Source: Halorubellus sp034808145 (GTDB lineage: Archaea > Halobacteriota > Halobacteria > Halobacteriales > Natrialbaceae). From it: DNA of 64,000 nucleotides. The translations under genes were made by a program, and so were the position numbers. Position 1 is the stretch's first letter. Each line of letters starts with the position of its first letter. The DNA lies in the NCBI RefSeq assembly GCF_034808145.1, contig NZ_JAXHGM010000012.1:1-64000 (forward strand), in the 5' to 3' direction. Below are positions 61,157 through 64,000 of the stretch, piece after piece. The notes under the pieces were generated by a model. The model did not search any database. It had not been told where the DNA came from and worked only from the letters and a program-made list of their open reading frames with translations.

Positions 61157-64000
61157 ATGAGCACTCGAACGCGACTCCGGAAGCTCGAAGGCGTCTCGCT
61201 CGCCGCGGCGGCGGTCATCGTGATGGCGACGTACCTGCTCGTGTCGACGTCGATGGCTGAGGAGGCGAACCCGCTGGTGGCGGCGCTCATCGGCGACGTG
61301 AACTGGCTGGCACTGGCGGGTGCGAAACTCGCCGCGGTCGTGCTCGCGTTCCGCGTGTTCGCGTACGTCGACGACCTAGACGACCGTGGGGCGTGGAACC
61401 CGTCTCGGATTGCGACTGGTGGTGCCGTTGCGACGACCGGGGTACTGCTTGCGAACGCTGTGAACGATTTTTTCGTCTTACTTCACCGGTTCCCCGACTC
61501 GTTCATGCTGGGGGCGACCGGTGGGTTTGCGTTCGCGATGGTCGCTCTCACAGTGCTGCTGGTGTTCCGTGGGAGGGTCGTTGGTGCGGCCGGTCGCTTG
61601 GCCAGTCAGCTCGACGCGGGTGGTCGTCGTGCTCGCGAAACTGCACTTCCGGTCGTGGTCGTGGTGTTGCTGGTGACCTCTATGGCGGGGTATTCGATTG
61701 CGGGTGCGGTCGGGGGAAGTGAGGAACAGGTGGCTAAGACGGTGGCTGCGGACAACCAAACGGTAGTGGAGGGGTTCGAACCTATCGACGATACGAGTTG
61801 GGATTGGAGAACCGCCTCGAGTTCATTTTCGTCGGACCCCGCCATAGATGACCCCCAGAACAAGCCGTGGAACGTCTCTGATAGCGTGGCGTGGAGTGGT
61901 GGCAGTTCGCTGTATTATCATGGGGCGGACTTCGACCTGGCGGGAACAGACGCTGCAAGATACAATCTGAATAGTAGTGTTGGGATGCCAACCAATATCT
62001 CGATGTTCGTCAACTTTCAGGACTTCGGAGATAATCAAGAGTTCGGCTACCGAATCCTCCCGGGCGACGGAACCGGGGGAATCGTGTCGAGTCTTACGGT
62101 CAATTCGAGTGGAGTGTTAACGTATTCAGACTCTTCCTTCAATGACGTTAAAGCAGCGAAATTAGGCACCGATACGTGGTATAAGATCGCGGTCTACAAT
62201 GCGGACCCGGCGAGTGACACGTATTCCTTGGCGATAGTTGAAGCGGAAACGGGGAACCTTGTCTTCAAAAAAGAGAATATGGACTCTGTCGACCCATGGA
62301 CAGATTCGAAGACCATCGTCGAACTACAAGGCGAACAGAATCAATCCTGGTACGCTGATGACCTCCAGATAAACACGGGCGTGACTGAGGGGACGGGACC
62401 AACCACCGAAGACGTACGCACACAGGTCGTCGACCAGAATGGCGATCCAGTGTCGAATGCGACGGTCGTCTCCGTCGGGTTCGACGCGAAGAACTTCACC
62501 GGCTCCAAACGACAGACCCAGCAGCAGATCGAGGACATCAACAAACGCCTGAACGACGTCGAACCAGGGAACTGGACTCAGCAGATCGAGGGTGACTTCT
62601 CCATCACGGGCTCGGATGGTGTCCTCCAGTCCAACGCCAAGGGTGTCGCCGTGCACAGTGGCGCAGAGTGGCAGCGCGGCGACCTCTCGTCGCCGGGCAT
62701 CCAGTTCGAGCCGGGAACGAACCTGGTGTTCTCGATGTGGAGTGACGACTGCGGCGGGTTCACCGGCGCGCTGGTCCAAGACGACTACGACAGCGACCTC
62801 GCGGGCGTCTGCATCCAGGACGACACGGACGTCGTGGTTGAGCGAATCACGATGGAGGGGAGCGTGCAGGAGCGCTCGGTCAAGGAGACGACGACGTATC
62901 AGGAGTTCATCCTCACGAACGAGCACGAGGTCGCCATCCAGCGCGGCGGCCTCACCCCGGGCTTCTACCGCGTCTACCCCAAAGGTAGCCCCCAGGCGTC
63001 CTACCTCATCACGGTTGGTGACCCGCAGAGCGTCATCGACGGCTGGAAACAACGCCTCGAGGACCGGAAGGGCCAGCTCACGGAGCGCGCGAAGACACTC
63101 CAAGAACTCTCCGACGCTGGGAAGATCGAGACGGTGCGCACGAAGACCGGGCCGGATGGCCGCGTGAATCTCTCGTTCGCGTCGAACGTCGCGGGCGTGA
63201 AGCTCATGGCGTACAAGACCCCACCGAGTCTTGGGCCGAACGCCACCGAGGCGGACCTCCGTGACTACTACGACCAGTTCGACATCCCCGAGGACGCGAA
63301 CGCCAGCGAGGTGAACCTCTCCGCGTACGCAGGGGCGGTCTACCTCTCGAACCCCCAGCAGTCGCCGTACATCCAGCCCGCGAAGACTGACAGTGCGACC
63401 GTCGGGGTGTACAAGGCGGAGTACTCGAACTTCATGAACATGAACGCCACCGAGGCGTTCGCCGAGTGGCTCGAGGACTACGCTGCCGGGCGGTCGTTCA
63501 GCTTCGCCGGCCACAACTACTCGCTGAGCAACGTCACGGACCTCCTCGACGCTCGCGATACGTTCGCTGGGATGGTCGAAGCGACCCCGAACGCCACCGC
63601 ACGCTTCTGCGGGCAACACAGCGAGTGGTGTGACAGCACCAACGAGAGCCTCGCGTTCGAGGAGATCGACGCGGACAACATCACGAAGCCGGAGGCGAAG
63701 CGACTCATCCGACAGGTCGGCGCGCTCACAGCGGTCCTCCGGAACACGCCCACCGAGCTGGATGCGGGCGACGTCACCACCGAGATCTCCGAGCGCGCTC
63801 GCGTGCTCACGGATGACTTCCGGCTCCCAGCGCCGCCCGGGTCGCTGGATGCGGTGAACGCCACCATCATCTTCGGGGACGGCACCCGCGAGCAGATACC
63901 CAGCGAGCATCTCCAGTTGGAGTCGCTCCAGCCGAACGGGCCGCTGACGGTGCTGCACGTCTCGAAGTACCCGCTTACGGACAGTACGGACGCTTCGAGT
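61157..64000 (+). CDS. giant membrane/extracellular protein, runs off window
   Basis: From ATG 61157 the frame stays open for 948 codons to the window edge. It begins with about five hydrophobic segments (GVSLAAAAVIVMATYLLV, WLALAGAKLAAVVLAFRVF, IATGGAVATTGVLLANAV, GGFAFAMVALTVLLVFR, PVVVVVLLVTSMAGYSIAG; residues to about 195). A long extracellular part follows, with a lectin-like region (about 205-410), a coiled stretch near TQQQIEDINKRLNDV and many N-glycosylation sites. The layout recalls large envelope proteins of haloarchaeal mobile elements. No catalytic motif is seen. Confidence 0.7.
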   Translation, partial: MSTRTRLRKLEGVSLAAAAVIVMATYLLVSTSMAEEANPLVAALIGDVNWLALAGAKLAAVVLAFRVFAYVDDLDDRGAWNPSRIATGGAVATTGVLLANAVNDFFVLLHRFPDSFMLGATGGFAFAMVALTVLLVFRGRVVGAAGRLASQLDAGGRRARETALPVVVVVLLVTSMAGYSIAGAVGGSEEQVAKTVAADNQTVVEGFEPIDDTSWDWRTASSSFSSDPAIDDPQNKPWNVSDSVAWSGGSSLYYHGADFDLAGTDAARYNLNSSVGMPTNISMFVNFQDFGDNQEFGYRILPGDGTGGIVSSLTVNSSGVLTYSDSSFNDVKAAKLGTDTWYKIAVYNADPASDTYSLAIVEAETGNLVFKKENMDSVDPWTDSKTIVELQGEQNQSWYADDLQINTGVTEGTGPTTEDVRTQVVDQNGDPVSNATVVSVGFDAKNFTGSKRQTQQQIEDINKRLNDVEPGNWTQQIEGDFSITGSDGVLQSNAKGVAVHSGAEWQRGDLSSPGIQFEPGTNLVFSMWSDDCGGFTGALVQDDYDSDLAGVCIQDDTDVVVERITMEGSVQERSVKETTTYQEFILTNEHEVAIQRGGLTPGFYRVYPKGSPQASYLITVGDPQSVIDGWKQRLEDRKGQLTERAKTLQELSDAGKIETVRTKTGPDGRVNLSFASNVAGVKLMAYKTPPSLGPNATEADLRDYYDQFDIPEDANASEVNLSAYAGAVYLSNPQQSPYIQPAKTDSATVGVYKAEYSNFMNMNATEAFAEWLEDYAAGRSFSFAGHNYSLSNVTDLLDARDTFAGMVEATPNATARFCGQHSEWCDSTNESLAFEEIDADNITKPEAKRLIRQVGALTAVLRNTPTELDAGDVTTEISERARVLTDDFRLPAPPGSLDAVNATIIFGDGTREQIPSEHLQLESLQPNGPLTVLHVSKYPLTDSTDASS

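Noticed and set aside
62324..63958. 544-aa minus-strand ORF
   Set aside because: It is antisense to the giant envelope gene, which is open throughout with sensible composition.
1..64000. tRNA or rRNA genes as integration sites
   Set aside because: No cloverleaf with a recognisable T-arm sequence or rRNA segment was noticed, so no attachment site is proposed.

Overview
The window looks like an accessory region of a halophilic archaeon (Halobacteria). The inferred proteins are strongly acidic. One secreted protein ends in a PGF-CTERM tail, exported proteins carry twin-arginine or lipobox signals, there is an Orc1/Cdc6 initiator, and many starts are leaderless or 4-nt-overlap (ATGA/GTGA) starts with TATA-like boxes upstream. 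No rRNA, tRNA, CRISPR array or core metabolic gene is visible. The dense mix of nucleases, methyltransferases, toxin-antitoxin-like pairs, broken genes and an insertion sequence fits a defence island on a megaplasmid or genomic island, with pieces of integrated plasmid-like or provirus-like elements.

Layout. 0-3 kb: a DUF429 protein, then a PD-(D/E)XK nuclease-like gene coupled to an unknown gene. 3.2-5.6 kb: a six-gene minus-strand operon in which every junction is a 4-nt overlap, including a 26-aa ORF; it is read divergently from a winged-helix repressor across an operator with four half-sites. 6-9.9 kb: related winged-helix copies (one broken) and a duplicated non-coding segment bracket a three-gene exported/membrane cassette that includes a beta-propeller protein. 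9.9-18.3 kb: an EVE-like/nuclease fusion, a frameshifted membrane gene, a DUF3800/TcmP/radical-SAM set, and a 1074-aa STAND NTPase with TPRs. 18.5-30.7 kb: a DISARM-like or R-M-like set (PLD-SNF2 helicase, PD-(D/E)XK protein, AlbA/Schlafen protein, Eco57I-class methyltransferase), split by a two-gene cassette on the other strand that may be a toxin-antitoxin pair.

30.9-38.5 kb: envelope proteins (a PGF-CTERM protein, a polytopic membrane protein, a membrane-anchored thermonuclease with a lamin-tail domain) and a solitary HsdR-N nuclease, with the decayed end of a duplicated membrane gene. 38.7-40.5 kb: an HTH/nucleotidyltransferase (AbiE-like) pair whose promoter is framed by a perfect inverted repeat. 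40.9-46.8 kb: two D12-class adenine methyltransferases, Orc1/Cdc6, a frameshifted nuclease, and a DpnII-type restriction enzyme with a small winged-helix protein, forming a plausible GATC restriction-modification system. 47.5-49.9 kb: a Doc/Fic toxin-like gene and a transglutaminase-like lipoprotein.

50.4-53.9 kb holds the most unusual locus: a seven-gene operon ending in a Cas7-like RAMP protein, an unrecognised subunit and a second RAMP protein with two glycine-rich loops. No Cas10, adaptation gene or array is visible in the window. 54.1-56.4 kb: a small regulator-like gene and a DUF4365-type gene cut by an IS5-like element that appears to carry a membrane-protein passenger. 56.5-64 kb: small haloarchaeal hypotheticals, a recombination junction between a 5'-truncated gene and a pilin-like fragment, a zinc-cysteine protein, and a very large exported protein that runs off the window.

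All functional assignments come from reading motifs. No database search was possible.
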